A stretch of DNA of 64,000 nucleotides from Pohlia nutans (GCA_022496805.1 CM040096.1:15439501-15503500); one strand, 5' to 3'; shown: positions 34,807-46,278, counted from the stretch's first letter. Made by a program: numbers and translations. The notes: generated by a model not told the origin, from the sequence alone.

Positions 34807-37013
34807 TTAAGCAGTAGCAAGTTTGGGAACCGCTGCCTTGTTACGAAGTATCAAGAACACTCCCCTGAAATAATTTCAAACACGTGATTAGGCCAATGAA
34901 TACAAAAATCCTGATATTGCCAAATCAACAAAGCTAATCAAAGAAAAACAAACTGGCTCTTCACAACGGTGCCACCTTGTCAAATGTACCTATAGTGAGA
35001 ATTTAATCAGTAACTAGTTGCAAGTTAGAATTTGGCACTAGTTGCAGGTTGGAAGTTACCAGCACACAGCTGCCAAATTGTGGAAAAGCACTCGTAGTTG
35101 AATAGGAAGGTACTTGTAGTTTATCAACCCAACCAAAGGCCAGAACTGCATCACCCCCAAAATTAGTTGTAAGTAACTTTCAGTTAGTCGCATCAATTGA
35201 AACTCAGATTAAAGCTTCAAGGCGAAAACCGTAATAACCAAAAACACATTCTAGGACGAGTCCCCAATTTACATAAATCCGAGCCATAATAGATCTGGAT
35301 GAGCGAAGAAGTCATTTCAGATTCTCTGTAACCACACACTGATACATACTATGGGCAATTACAGGAAAGGATATTGCATGAAAATTAGTACCCTCCACGC
35401 ATTGAGCTGCACTGATGGAAAATTTGATTTAAGCTGACCCTTTACTGAGCTCCATGGTCGCCCTGAGAAAGTTAGCAACCAGATCACTTGTCAACAAGCA
35501 ACCCCACACCTTTAATCGACCAGAAAATACAATGGAGTATGAGAGAAACAAACATTAGAATCAAAGATATGGCAGTCGGCAGAACGTTTACCTTCGACCA
35601 CCATACCGAGGTAAGTGATAAAAAGGAAATTGTTCCATGGACCAGATGTCAACTGCTCAACAATCACCTGAACTTCCCAGATCCCCACAGTTTATGAGAA
35701 TTGGTAAGAATCACAAATATCATGTAGTGCAGTAAAAGAGAGGGCTTCCACAGCAAAAAATAAAATCGGCCACAGAGAAAGGCTTGGTGATTATAGTAAG
35801 GTACGGACCTTGCTGGCTATTGTCTTGGTATCCCGAGCTGCAGGAAAGAGCTTTTCCATGAACTTGTGGAAATAATGCCCAAACGGCCCTGAATAACAGA
35901 ATCCGTAAAGCTGCACAGTCACCAGAATTTCTGATTAACCCAAGGTTTTTTCTTCATTTTTGAGCATCATTTTCGTCCCCATATTTTCACTTTTTTAGAA
36001 TTTTTTTGTTGCTCTTTATAGATAATATCAAGCTCCTCAAAGTTGATTTAAAATACATAGTCGTCAACCTAGCAGATCCGTCAATAAAAAAAAGGACACC
36101 CTCGGTTGTGAGCATTCTCACGGCCACAGCCACAGGGCTTCTCAGTACTCACCATGAGAAGTAACGAACGCCGCAATTGCAAGTTCTTAACTCCAGCCAG
36201 CTTCTGAGCAACCATATCAGCGCTTCCCGCTAGCACTCCTGCTGTAATGGCCTGCACCAGCAACCGAACGTGTTACACTATGTAAAACCCCAACTTCAAC
36301 TCATTCAAAATGTCAAACAACAACACGAATACGCGCAAATCATCTCCCCCAAATACTGACCACAAGAACCAGTGAAAGAAGAAATAAAGCCTGATTGGGG
36401 TCCAAAATTTTTGCTCCCCTCCTCGTCAGTGATAAACTCTTACGTTAAGCAGAACGGTCACAAAACTGATGAAATGAATCAGAGGTTTTACACAATGCCC
36501 TTAAGGCATCTCCACCCTCAGGAGGCAACTGCATCACCATCCATCCATCTACACTACTGTGAGAATAGAGAATATGTTTGTGCTTATCCCTCCACAATCT
36601 CCATCTTCCAACACCATTGATAAAAAAAAATCAAAGAAAATCCAAGAAAAAAGAGCCAAACGAAACATTAGTTCGAATTGAATAGTGGTCCAACTTTACA
36701 GCAATTTGCAGTTGGTGACCAATTTTCTCAATGTTAACACCAAAGATGGGTTCTGGCCTTGTGAAGAATAAAGATCGACAGAGCTCAAGAATCGATAAAA
36801 ACCCTCGTCAGAAACAGAGACAAGTAAATACACCGACTGATAGGTTTCCTGTCAGCCACTTCGTCAGTGCCCTAGAAGAAATTTAAAAAGCAACCCCCAC
36901 ACAAAACCCTACTCAGATCAATAGGAATCAATCTGGCTTACTTTGGTCCGCAACGGGTGGTGTTGCAAGTTGGACAAATACTTGCCCCATAGCGCCTTCA
37001 CTTCGTCCGCCAT
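34807..37013 (-). CDS. PMP22: Peroxisomal membrane protein PMP22 (Mpv17 family)
   Basis: Small four-span membrane protein of the Mpv17/PMP22 family, in plants located in the peroxisomal membrane, where a channel-like role has been proposed. Minus-strand exons: 37013-36942, 36251-36153, 35910-35809, 35667-35592, 35462-35392, 35145-35060, 34864-34807. All are GT-AG and phase-consistent, giving 187 residues against about 190 in Arabidopsis. Family features include HHPLRTKAITAGVLAG, LYGFCYSGPFGHYFHKFM, EQLTSGPWNNFLFITYLG, VVEGRPW, SVQLNAWRFWPLVG and NYKYLPIQLRVLFHN. The start ATG at 37013 is the only one that gives the conserved N terminus. A broken copy of exons 5-6 lies 10 kb away at 25175-25562. 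Confidence 0.92.
35935..36055. mobile_element. Fragment of a TTAA element in PMP22 intron 2
   Basis: The stretch CAAGGTTTTTTCTTCATTTTTG followed by AGCATCATTTTC and TTGCTCTTTATAGATAATA matches the left part of the 38696-39010 element. Its TTAA-CCCC end is not preserved, so it is an old remnant. Confidence 0.5.
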
Positions 37014-37669
37014 CACGCTCAATCTGCACAACACAAAACACACAAAACACACCCAAAAAAATGAAACTCGCTCTTCTTCCTCCGTCCCTCTCTCTTTCTC
37101 TTCTCAGAAAGACCAACGCATTTTGGCAGTCAGAAGAGGCTTTAAAAACACAGAGCAACCAAATGAGACCGATGTTTGTTCAAACCAAACCGGCAGAATC
37201 ATGCCTATGTCATGGCACCACATTACTCGAATCTATTCCATAAAAGTCAGACAATCAACAGTTGTCAGTCAGTGATACAAGAGAAAGTAATGATATCTGG
37301 AGAAAAAAATTGAAAAAGGCCCCGTAAAAGTTGCATCATTTGGTGATTTGGCTTCCTCTTTTTAGGCCATTTTTTTTGATGTTGTGAATTTAGTGTGGAA
37401 TGATTCGGTTTGGGCATCCTCATTTGTGTGCTGGAAATGATGGATTGGATTTGTTAGTGGTTCCTGCATTCCAGAATTGCTACGGGAGCTCGGCGGTCTT
37501 GGCTCTAGAGACTTGGAGCTTTGCATTTTGGCAAGACTGTGCTAAGCCACTTTATTTGTGCCACACAGTCACCCTATGTACCAATAGTGTACATATCAAA
37601 TTTTTGAATGTACGACACAAAGTAGCACAAATAGTCACGTGGTACAAATAGGATGGTGTACCTTTAACT
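37014..37669. other. PMP22 promoter region and intergenic DNA
   Basis: The first hundred bases, rich in CACAAAACACA and CTCTTCTTCCTCC, probably form the PMP22 5' UTR and promoter on the minus strand. From about 37370 to 37670 nothing was recognised. Confidence 0.4.
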
Positions 37670-38456
37670 ATGTGCACCTAAAAGATACAATCATGCAAAA
37701 GGTGAAAAACCTAAGTGCGGGCAGCTCCTGAAATTATGCATACAATCAGCTATGCATCTGAACTTTTGCACACAATAGAGTACGTTATCCTAAAACAAAA
37801 GTTGTGTTTGAATAAAATACCATGTGTTTTGCTTTAATATACTCTTATTTGTTCACTATAAATAGTTATAAGATGTGGAAGAGCTTAGTGGCCTCTCATT
37901 ATTAGGTGTGTAAGAACTTGGCGGTCTTCAAATTCATGGAAAACTAGTTTAGCCGTCAAAAAAAGATGGATAAACTAATTTTCCTTAAGTTTGAAGACCA
38001 CCAAGCTCTTACACACCTAATAATAAGAGACCACTAAGCTCTTCCACATCTTATAACTATTTAGAGTGAACAAATAAGAGTATATTAAAGCAAAATACAT
38101 GGTATCTTATTCAAACACAACTTTTGTTTTAGGATAACTCTAATGAGCTCACACCTTTATACACATAACTACCAAATCCATTTTACTAAATTTGAGACTG
38201 AACTTTGCATTTTGGGCCTTTTCAGAAAGTTTCAAACTCGTGCAGGACCCAAAAAAAAGATGCAACCAACTTTGTAGCTTACAATCTTCTTATTGAAGAA
38301 CCCCGAACGGTTTGAAAGTGCTAATAAATTCAAGTTGTTGAAATTTGAATCAATCGATAAGGTTTCAGACCGAAAACTATTTGTCTTCTTCAGAGAAGGG
38401 GTATTTTTAGGCAACTTTGGAGTATTTGGAGAAACATAGTCGTGGTTCTTTGAGGG
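37670..38456 (-). mobile_element. TTAA element family F, interrupted copy
   Basis: Reverse-oriented relative of the 11812 element. The right end (GTCGTGGTTCTTTGAGGG before TTAA at 38457) matches the inverse of CCCCAAAAGCACCACAAC. The block AAGATACAATCAT..AAAAGGTGAAAAACCTAAG at 37680 and the block ..CTACCAAATCCATTTTAC at 38168 are contiguous in the 11812 copy but are separated here by the foldback element. The left terminus is lost. Confidence 0.65.
37784..38138. mobile_element. Foldback element copy A, 355-bp hairpin
   Basis: GTTATCCTAAAACAAAAGTT at the left pairs with AACTTTTGTTTTAGGATAAC at the right, and pairing continues with few mismatches through arms of about 165 bp each. The loop is short (near 37950-37975). 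There is no coding capacity. It is inserted in a TTAA element. The same family occurs at 32101-33265. Confidence 0.85.
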
Positions 38457-38695
38457 TTAACCGTTAATGGACATGGCTTTTCTTGATTCTCACACCCAAA
38501 GTCTCTTTTAAATTCCATTTTAAACATGATTCTCTTTTTTAATTTACTTTGGTTCTATTCTAAAGAAGTATAGATTTCAAACATATGTTTGGTTTGGCAT
38601 TAAAGAAAACTCCCATTTGGTTTAACAAAGTAGAAGTTATGAACAAGACTCTCCCAAAATACCAAAAAGCCCATGAGGCTCTATGCGTTTGTTAA

Positions 38696-39010
38696 CCCCT
38701 AAAGGACCGTGGGTTTTTCTTGTTTTTGAGCATCATTTTCTCCTCTTTCTATTCATTTTCTTGTGGATTTCTTTTGCTCTTGATGGCTAATACCAATTCG
38801 GACATTACAAAAAAAGATTAAAGAGTTTTTTTTGACCAATTTAACAAACTTTCCCATGTCTCCAAAGACCATAAAAAAAGGTCAAAAAAGATCGTCAATT
38901 CATCTTTTCACTTCAAACGCTATAAACTTGCAATTTGCATGGTCAAATACTCAAATTCTATGAAACTTTTACCATGCATTCTTTTGGTAGTCTAAAGCAA
39001 GATCCTACGG
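38696..39010 (+). mobile_element. TTAA element, 315 bp, degenerate right end
   Basis: TTAA at 38692-38695 followed by CCCCTAAAGGACCGTGG. The right end reads GATCCTACGG before TTAA at 39011, so part of the terminal TTTAGGGG is lost. It abuts the next element through a single shared TTAA. Confidence 0.7.
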
Positions 39011-39014
39011 TTAA

Positions 39015-39559
39015 CCCCTAAATGCTCAAACCACCATTTACTGGTCACTGCCCAAATCTAACCGGCTGCTCAAAAAAAAAAAAAAATGTTTTTGTAATCA
39101 TAAAAAATATTAAAAATATTACATCAAGTCTGCTTTCCAACGCAATTTGAATTATGTCAATCCGGATTAAACTCCACTCGGGAGATTTTTTCAAAGTAGA
39201 TCACCTCAATATTGTTTTAGTGTTATAAATTTTGCAATTTGGAGAAAGTAATGATGTTCCCTCCATCACTTCTTTTGCTTTTTTGAAGTTTATAGTACAT
39301 AAACCAACTTTAAGTAATCATGCTAAATTTTAAACTCTAAAAGTAAAAATTATAATTTATACAAAATTTCAAAGGTTAATGCTTTTAAATTCATTAAAAA
39401 CTGTCTAAAGTTGTTTTCGAAAGTTTAACCATACAAATAATTTGTAGAGATGATGCCTTACATTTTTCTATTGAACGTTCCTAAACTTCATGAAACATAA
39501 GGAAGGCGCATATTATAACACATCTATGTTTTGTTCAAGACCCCTCGGGCTTTTAGAGG
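39015..39559 (+). mobile_element. TTAA element family B, 545 bp
   Basis: TTAA at 39011-39014, left end CCCCTAAATGCTCAAACCACCA, right end CCCCTCGGGCTTTTAGAGG before TCAA. It closely matches the 42743 element and, inverted, the 41697 element. Confidence 0.82.
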
Positions 39560-39699
39560 TCAAGGATGCAAAAAATTCATTTCTAAGGTTTAGTTTAAGC
39601 CGTGCCTGAACTGCCCATTCTCCTCCAAAAAAGTAGGATGAAAGTTCACACCAAACATTGAAATGTCCTAGTTAGGACTCATTGTTCTTTAAGGATTAA

Positions 39700-40270
39700 T
39701 CCCTAAACGTCCTCACCCCTCCCCAACTTTGACAGTTTTGCAAAGATGCATCATAAAAAAATGCAATCCAAAGGGATATTTTGAACTTGATGTATGAATA
39801 AAAGTTGTACACTATCAATTTTAGATTCTATGTACACCGTTAGATCTGCAATTGCTATCACCAACATTTTGTATAAAATTCAAAACTTGAAATTGAAAAT
39901 TCTTTTGTAATTTGATTACGAATAAGATATTGACAATTTGTACATGAAATTTGTTGTGATTGGTTGAAATGTAATACTCTAAGTGTAGTGATTTTTGGAG
40001 ATTTTTTGGTTGCTTAATTTGATGATTTGACTTTTTTAAGAGCACTTTTACACTGAAATCTTCGAAATTTTGGGTGAACAACTACAACATGAAATGAGGC
40101 ATAAAACTTTCACAAATCATCCCCTTTCTAATTGGATCACACATGCATGAAGCCAACTTTTCATAAAATATATAGTAAAAAATCCACAGTGCAAAAAGCC
40201 AATCACGGATGAAAAAATTGTGTTTGATTTTGTACGTCGTTCTCTTTCTAGACGGTTGGACATTAAGGAG
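39700..40270 (-). mobile_element. TTAA element family A, 571 bp
   Basis: TTAA at 39696-39699 and 40271-40274. Termini are TCCCTAAACGTCC and GGACATTAAGGAG. The interior aligns with the 12405 and 31241 copies. Confidence 0.8.
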
Positions 40271-40274
40271 TTAA

Positions 40275-40669
40275 CCCTTAAACGTCAAGAGGGCCTGGGC
40301 GGGGCAGCCCGGAAGGCATCTAAATTTCCGGAGGTGCAAAAAAAAAAAAAAAATTAATTAATTAAAAAATTAAATAAAAATTGAAAAAACGGCTCTGCTG
40401 GCCAGCAATGTTGCGGCACTGTAGCACTGCGGCACTTTTCAAGAAACAACTTCTGCTGCCCAACCTCAACTCCTGTTCATTTAAATAACTTTGATTGCTT
40501 GTCAATGACTCCACAATCTCCCAAATGAGGCGCAAATTTGCAATTTAGATCGCTTTTTTAGTAGCTTTCCAACGCATCAATCCTCGCTTGATTTGGTTGA
40601 GAAAATCTACTTTTTTCCTCAATTATTCCTTTATAACAAGCCCGTGGGGCTTGCTTTGACGTTTAAGGG
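40275..40669 (+). mobile_element. TTAA element family E, 395 bp
   Basis: Perfect inverted termini CCCTTAAACGTCAA and TTGACGTTTAAGGG (the right one preceded by GCT), with TTAA at 40271-40274 and 40670-40673. The left TTAA is shared with the preceding family A element. The interior is more GC-rich than its neighbours. Confidence 0.83.
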
Positions 40670-40673
40670 TTAA

Positions 40674-41039
40674 AGGGTTAAAACAAACAACTAGTCACGT
40701 AATTGCTGCCTTAATATTTTATCCCATATTTATTTTTACAACTTATTCTTACTGTCCAACAGTATAACTCCTGAAGCGTTTTTTAGTCTCTCCCCTTTGG
40801 GGCAGGGACCATAAAAACTAAAAATTAGTCACTCTGTTTCTTAATAGATTTTGGCCCCCGCCTGCTTGAGACAGTCAGTGGCACTAACTTATGGCTCAGT
40901 GTTTTGCTAATTATGCCTTTGAAGGATCTCTGGAATTTGGGAAGGGCGTGCCATGTTTTGGGCTGTTTTTTTTTTTCATTTGAGTTAACCGAAAACAAGG
41001 AGGGCACTGTACAAAGTCTATGCGGAGTCAACAATCTTA
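40674..41039. other. Short intergenic stretch
   Basis: No gene or bounded repeat was recognised between the family E element and the PIF-like MITE. The minus-strand open frame 40825-41034 has no known relatives. Confidence 0.4.
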
Positions 41040-41440
41040 TGGCCGCTTTGCACTATGGTGGAGAAGTCCACCGGTCATGAATTCTAGGGGAATTCTGAAA
41101 TATGATTGGTCGAGAGTGACACTCTTGTCCAGTGGTGATTTACACTACGGCCAAGAGTCCTCCAGTAGAAAACTTTGTACATGGATGGAAAAATGACATA
41201 GCTGCCAACGTGGCGACAATTTTTGCAATGGGAGTTCTCCAGAGGTCAAGTTTCTTGAGTAACCTCAAAGCCTCGGACGAGAAACTTGGCCTCCAGAGAA
41301 CTTCAACTTCAAAGCATTTTTTTTATCGTCTTTTCATCTTCTCCGGCATACCATCTCTAGTCTTAATAATACCATCCCATGTCTTGTGCTGAAATTCTTG
41401 ACCGACCGGTGCACTTCTCCACTGTAGTGTAAAGCGGCCC
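41040..41440. mobile_element. PIF/Harbinger-like MITE, 401 bp
   Basis: Termini TGGCCGCTTTGCACTATGG and CTGTAGTGTAAAGCGGCCC are inverted repeats, flanked by TTA at 41037-41039 and 41441-41443. It belongs to the same family as the nested MITE at 18375. Confidence 0.82.
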
Positions 41441-41696
41441 TTATATAAGCGATTTTGACACATCTTACAAATGAATAGTCCCTTGGTCCCTTCATGAATA
41501 GAGCCATAGGTTTAGGTGAACTTGTGGGAACGCTCCTTTAGCATTGGGGAGGTCACGAGTTCCTCTCTCATGGGCGATGCAGGGTCTTGCTTTATATTAT
41601 TCTTCAATTCACCATAGACTAGTTTTGTAATTTTTTTGAACTGAAATGGAGTTGAAGGTGAGTATGAGGTGAGTTTCTACTTTGAGACACTCTTTT

Positions 41697-42226
41697 CCGT
41701 TATTGGACAAAACATTGATGTGTTATACTATGTGCCTTCCATATGTTTGATGAAGTTTGGTTCAATAGACAAATGTAAGGCATCATCTCTACAAATTATC
41801 CGTAAGGTCAAACTTCCAAAAATAACTTTAGACAATTTTTAATGGATTTAAAAGCATTAACCTTTGAAAAATTGTAGAAATTATAATTTTCACTTTTAGA
41901 GTTTAAAATTTAGCATGATTGGTTGAAGTTTGTTTATCTATTGTAAACCTCAAAAAATCAAAAAGAAATGATGGAGGGAACATTATTACTTTCCCCAAAT
42001 AGCAAATTTTATTAACACTAAGAAAATGTTGAGGTGATCCACTTTGAAAAATTCTCTTGGGTGGAGTTTAACTTGAATTGACATAATTCAAATTGTGTTG
42101 GAAAGTGGACTTGATGTAGTATTTTAAAATATTTTATTTTCTCAAATTTTTTTGGGATTTTTCTGTTCTTGGCAGCAGGTTAGATTGGGGCAGCGACCAA
42201 AAAATGGTCATTTGAGCATTTAGGGG
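41697..42226 (-). mobile_element. TTAA element family B, left-truncated
   Basis: Ends ..ATTTGAGCATTTAGGGG at a TTAA (42227-42230) and is the inverse of the 39015 and 42743 copies. At the other end the match begins at ATTGGACAAAACAT near 41702, so about 20 terminal bases are missing. Confidence 0.75.
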
Positions 42227-42230
42227 TTAA

Positions 42231-42736
42231 CCCTTCAATGTCAAGAGGGTCTTAGACGGGCAATCCAAAGAAATAAAAAAGATTAAGAGAGCTACCCCCA
42301 ACAGTAGCCCCTTGATAAACGTGAACAACCAATGAGAATTCATCAAATCCTCTATGAACAGTGTCACTCCAAAAACAAATTTAAAAAATACAATGAGATT
42401 CCGGCTCTGTAGTGAGCTCTGCAATTTTGGATATAAAATTATTAGAAATAAATTATTAAAAAAAATATTAAAGAGAAACAAACATTGTTGAACAGCACTA
42501 GTAGCTCTAGTATACATAAAGATCTCAAGCTACCCGACTCCCTCCCCAACAGACTTAGACCTTTTTGATTTCACCCTCTTCAAAATCACCTTATTCATTT
42601 TTTTATAGTAAACCTTATGGAACAAATATACTCAAATCAAGACTCACTTTATACTCTCACTATCACACTTTGTTAATATGTCATGTGAAGTTGTACAAAT
42701 AAGTGATAATAAAGAATTTGTCAAGTTTAAAAAGGG
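42231..42736 (+). mobile_element. TTAA element, family E-like
   Basis: The left end CCCTTCAATGTCAAGAGGG follows the shared TTAA (42227-42230) and resembles the 40275 left end. The right end is probably GTCAAGTTTAAAAAGGG before TTTTAA. The middle differs from the 395-bp copy. Confidence 0.55.
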
Positions 42737-42742
42737 TTTTAA

Positions 42743-43283
42743 CCCCTAAGCGCTCAAACGACCATTTTCTGGTCGTTGCCTGAATCTAACGGGCTGCCTG
42801 GAACAAAAGAATATTTTTTTGAAAAAATAAAAAATATTTTAAAATAATACATCAAGTCTACTTTCCAACCCAATTTGAATTATGGAAATCCAAGTTAAAC
42901 TCTACCTGGGAGATTTTTTCAAAGTAGATCACCTCAACATTGTCTTAGTGTTTTAAATTTGCTATTTGGGGAAAGTAATGATGATCCCTCCATCATTTCT
43001 TTTGCTTTTTTGAAGTTTGCAATAGATAGCCCAACTATAACCAATCATACTAAATTTTGAACTCTAAAATTGAAAATTATAATTTATATAAATTTTCAAA
43101 GGTTAATGCTTTTAAATTCTTTAAAAAATGATCTAAAGTTATTTTTGGAAGTTTGACCGTACGGATAATTTGTACAGATGATACTCTACATTTTGTCTAT
43201 TGAACCAAACTTCATCAAACATATGGAAGGCACATATTATAACACATCTATGTTTTGTCCAATACCCCTCGGGCTTTTAGGGG
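42743..43283 (+). mobile_element. TTAA element family B, 541 bp
   Basis: TTAA at 42739-42742 and 43284-43287. Termini are CCCCTAAGCGCTCAAACG and CCTCGGGCTTTTAGGGG. A subterminal hairpin AACGACCA...TGGTCGTT lies at 42757-42777. Confidence 0.85.
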
Positions 43284-43287
43284 TTAA

Positions 43288-43848
43288 CCTCTAAATGCCC
43301 AAGCATCCAAATAGTGAATGGTGGTTGATCAAATTCAATTTCAACCATAAAGATGATTATTTTTGCTTTCAAGTCCAACTAAAAGAATGGAGCTTATCAA
43401 ACTGTCTAGTTTCTATTTTACTTAGTAAATATGAAAAATTCATAATATTCAGTATTTTATTGCACTTGCAATGTTAAGAGATCATAATCCAAACTACACA
43501 AAGTATATGTCATTATCAAATTTCCAAATTTTAAAAAACATATTCTAAATTGAATTTTTCCTTATGGTTCTTCATTGTAACTTGAACCTTTTATAGATTT
43601 TTTTGGTTAATTGGAACAAATTTTGTAATTTACCCGGTAATTTATAAGAATTTCTTTGTGTATTTTACCTCAAAAATCATATTAAATTTATAACACTTTA
43701 AAATAGTTTGAAAATTTGAGGAGCAATAGGAAACATATGTTTACATTTATTAAAAACATTTCAAAAAATATCTCAAAGGCTATTGATGAACAAACTCCAT
43801 ATGGAAGTGTTGTTTGACTTTTTTGTGAATGCCTTGGGCATTTAGGGG
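43288..43848 (+). mobile_element. TTAA element, 561 bp
   Basis: Shares the TTAA at 43284-43287 with the preceding element. Termini are CCTCTAAATGCCCAAG and CTTGGGCATTTAGGGG, followed by TTAT. The interior differs from families A-F, so it is a separate family. Confidence 0.78.
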
Positions 43849-43852
43849 TTAT

Positions 43853-44946
43853 ACCATCATCTTGATTTTTGCGACTTCAAGTATTTCTTTAATGTTACAT
43901 GCAACACAATGTTACAAAACTCCATATAATCATGTACACATATGGCGCTCAGGCTGTGACATTAAAGAAGTCTGAGCATACAAAATCTTAGTCATGTCAT
44001 CTTGGAGAAAGAAATTGGTTGTACACTACAACATGTGGTGAAGGCAGGTGTGCATAAATCTCAACTACATAACAATCTTGGATATGGTTTTTTAGCAATT
44101 AGTGGAGTCCATCCTTTTCAACAATAGCACTATAGAGGCTTCAACAATGTCTCACCATCCAACTTCTTTTACTAAAAATGATGTGAACTTTGTCATGATT
44201 TGGGGATATGTTACAGTGATTCGGGAATAGTGGTCAGATTCAGAGCTGTTTCAAAAAAGAGCCAAAGAACCTTATGTGAACATGAAGGTTTCAAGGCCTA
44301 CTTTTTTTCAAGACCAAGGATTCATGGTTTTAAAATGACAAATTCATTCAATCATTATTCACATGCAACCAAATTTAATATCACCGGAATTAGTGAAGAA
44401 CATTGCATGTGTTGGGTAAAAAGCAAACAAATTTAAACAAAAGTCCTGAAGTCTACACAACACCTACTCAAAACTGCTAGAAAAAACACGACAAGCTTCT
44501 TGGTCCTGTCGGGGTTAACTCTTGACAGTTAAAATGTTACAAGCCTAAAGCTTTGACTTAGCATTCTTTACTTCAACTAATGTCCTTTCAAGAATCTAAC
44601 ATACAATGGCAATAAATGTGAAAAAATAATACATGGCAATTGATTCCTTTTCCAACAACATGCCTTCCTTTGCAGGAAAAGTTGCAAGCAAGGGACATGA
44701 TTCCAAGCGATCACTAGTAGGAAATGTGTCATTTTTCACTTACTATAAATGAAAAAGGAATGAAACCGCGCCAAGCTTATGAGTTGTGTCAGTGCTGGTG
44801 AGTGATTTTGGTCACAAAAAGACAAAAATATAAGCATAATATTCAGCCACTGTTCACTGGGGGTGGGAATGGGGAATGAAAAGCGACAGGTCTTCTAGCT
44901 ACTAGTGGATTGTGAAGGAAACAGAGGCCTGCACACTACTGATGAG
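43853..44946. other. Intergenic; one degenerate TTAA element
   Basis: Holds a relative of the 9460 element at about 44300-44514: the shared core ACCAAGGATTCAT..TAAAATGACAAATTC, a right end CTTGGTCCTGTCGGGG before TTAA at 44515, and a decayed left end. The stretch 44640-44946 is probably the 3' UTR of the lectin gene on the minus strand. No other gene was recognised. Confidence 0.55.
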
Positions 44947-46278
44947 TTAGCAGCAACAGCGTGCAGGAGTGAGTTGCCACAGTTGGTTGACGGCAACGGC
45001 AGCGGGGTCGTCTTTCTTGGTGCGATCTTTCATGAGCACCACCAGCGTGTTCTCCTTCACATTGGCCTCGCCCTCCGGGCACGGCTCCGTGGAGTCGCAC
45101 TTCATGCACCGCAGAGCATGCAGCACCGTTTCTGGAGTGCCGTTGTAGATCGTGTGGTAGTTTCTGCCCTTGTTTGCTGACTCGTACCAGATCACACTGT
45201 CGTCCAGTTTGCCCGGATCGTAGTCTGCCAACAACACCTGCGCTCACTCATACACAGTTTAGCATATATTTTTGCTAAGTCTTTTCCATGCAAAAAGAGC
45301 AATCCAGTCTCCTTGGATCATGCTCTTTTCATATTCATATGATCTAGGTAATTAATATGAGAGTAATACCCATGTGCTACCTAGATGCTACTTAGGTAAT
45401 ACCTAGGTTTAAAGAGACTACACATCTTGACTCCATGTAGGAAATCTGGCTATTATTTTTATTTTTATTTTTCAAAAATCTTTTGTATTGATAATTAGCG
45501 AGCCCAAATTTTATGTACATTACATTCAATGGCTCTGTAGGGTCCCACAGTAGATGGTGAAACATATTCCACACCCAACAGGACTCCATCACTACATTGA
45601 ATAGGGGTCTTAAAGGAACCCGTACTAATTTATCGACATTTCACACTATATAAATATTTACCATTACCGTACAAAACATGAGAATTTCAATTTTATTTTT
45701 TGACACATATAGTCAGACAATCACAAATTTTTATTTTCTTGTGTCCCTTTTTATTTTTTATTTTTTTATTTTATTTAATTAATTAATTAATTTTTATTTA
45801 CCACGGGGTTCGTTTTACAAGGTAAGTCCCTTAGTTTAATTTTTTGGTCCCTTTGAAACAACTATTCAGTGTAGCTAATTGGATAGGTGGAGTCCCAGGT
45901 GATGAGCAGAGTGCATGAAGGAAAGGCAGAGGGCATGAAGAGTTATGTAGCAATTTCGAGGCTAAAATTAGCAACAGAAAATTACTGCACCTGCTTGCCT
46001 TCCTCCGGCGCTACTCGGATGGCCTTCCCGGTGTCCTTGTGGATCAACGAGAATCCGCCCTCACGGTCAAACGCCCACGCCATCTTGTTGTCCTTCAACC
46101 ACAGTTGGCTGGTGTCGGTGGGATCGGCACTCACGATGCATGTGCCGTAGCCCACCTGGGCCCGGACCGCCACGTTGTAGTTCCCATTGGCCTTGCAGTG
46201 GATTCGCACCACCTTGGCTGGTGTGCACCAGTGGCACGTGCATATGCCCTTGCAGTACTTGCATATTATCTTGCACAT
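44947..46278 (-). CDS. Euonymus-type (EUL) lectin domain protein
   Basis: EUL lectins are nucleocytoplasmic plant carbohydrate-binding proteins with a beta-trefoil fold, often stress-induced. Minus-strand exons: 46278-45991 and 45237-44947, phase 0, GT-AG, 192 residues. The EUL domain fills residues 22-190. Recognisable steps are VRIHCKANGNYNVAVR, SADPTDTSQLWLKDNK, GFSLIHKDTGKAIRV, DPGKLDDSVIWYES and AVNQLWQLTPA. Unusually, the first 18 residues hold six cysteines (MCKIICKYCKGICTCHWC), and the protein ends in three cysteines. Both exons read cleanly, so these are not frame errors. The single intron carries low-complexity DNA and a copy of sequence also found just upstream of the gene. Sugar specificity cannot be read from the sequence. 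Confidence 0.87.
45850..45932. repeat. Duplicate of the lectin upstream flank
   Basis: The intron block AGCTAATTGGATAGGTGGAG..GATGAGCAGAGTGCATGAAGG..AGGCAGAGGGCATGAAG returns at 46410-46495 upstream of the gene. Likewise CATATTCCACACCCAACA occurs at 45560 and 46387. The intron therefore carries part of the same element as 46330-46505. Confidence 0.65.
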
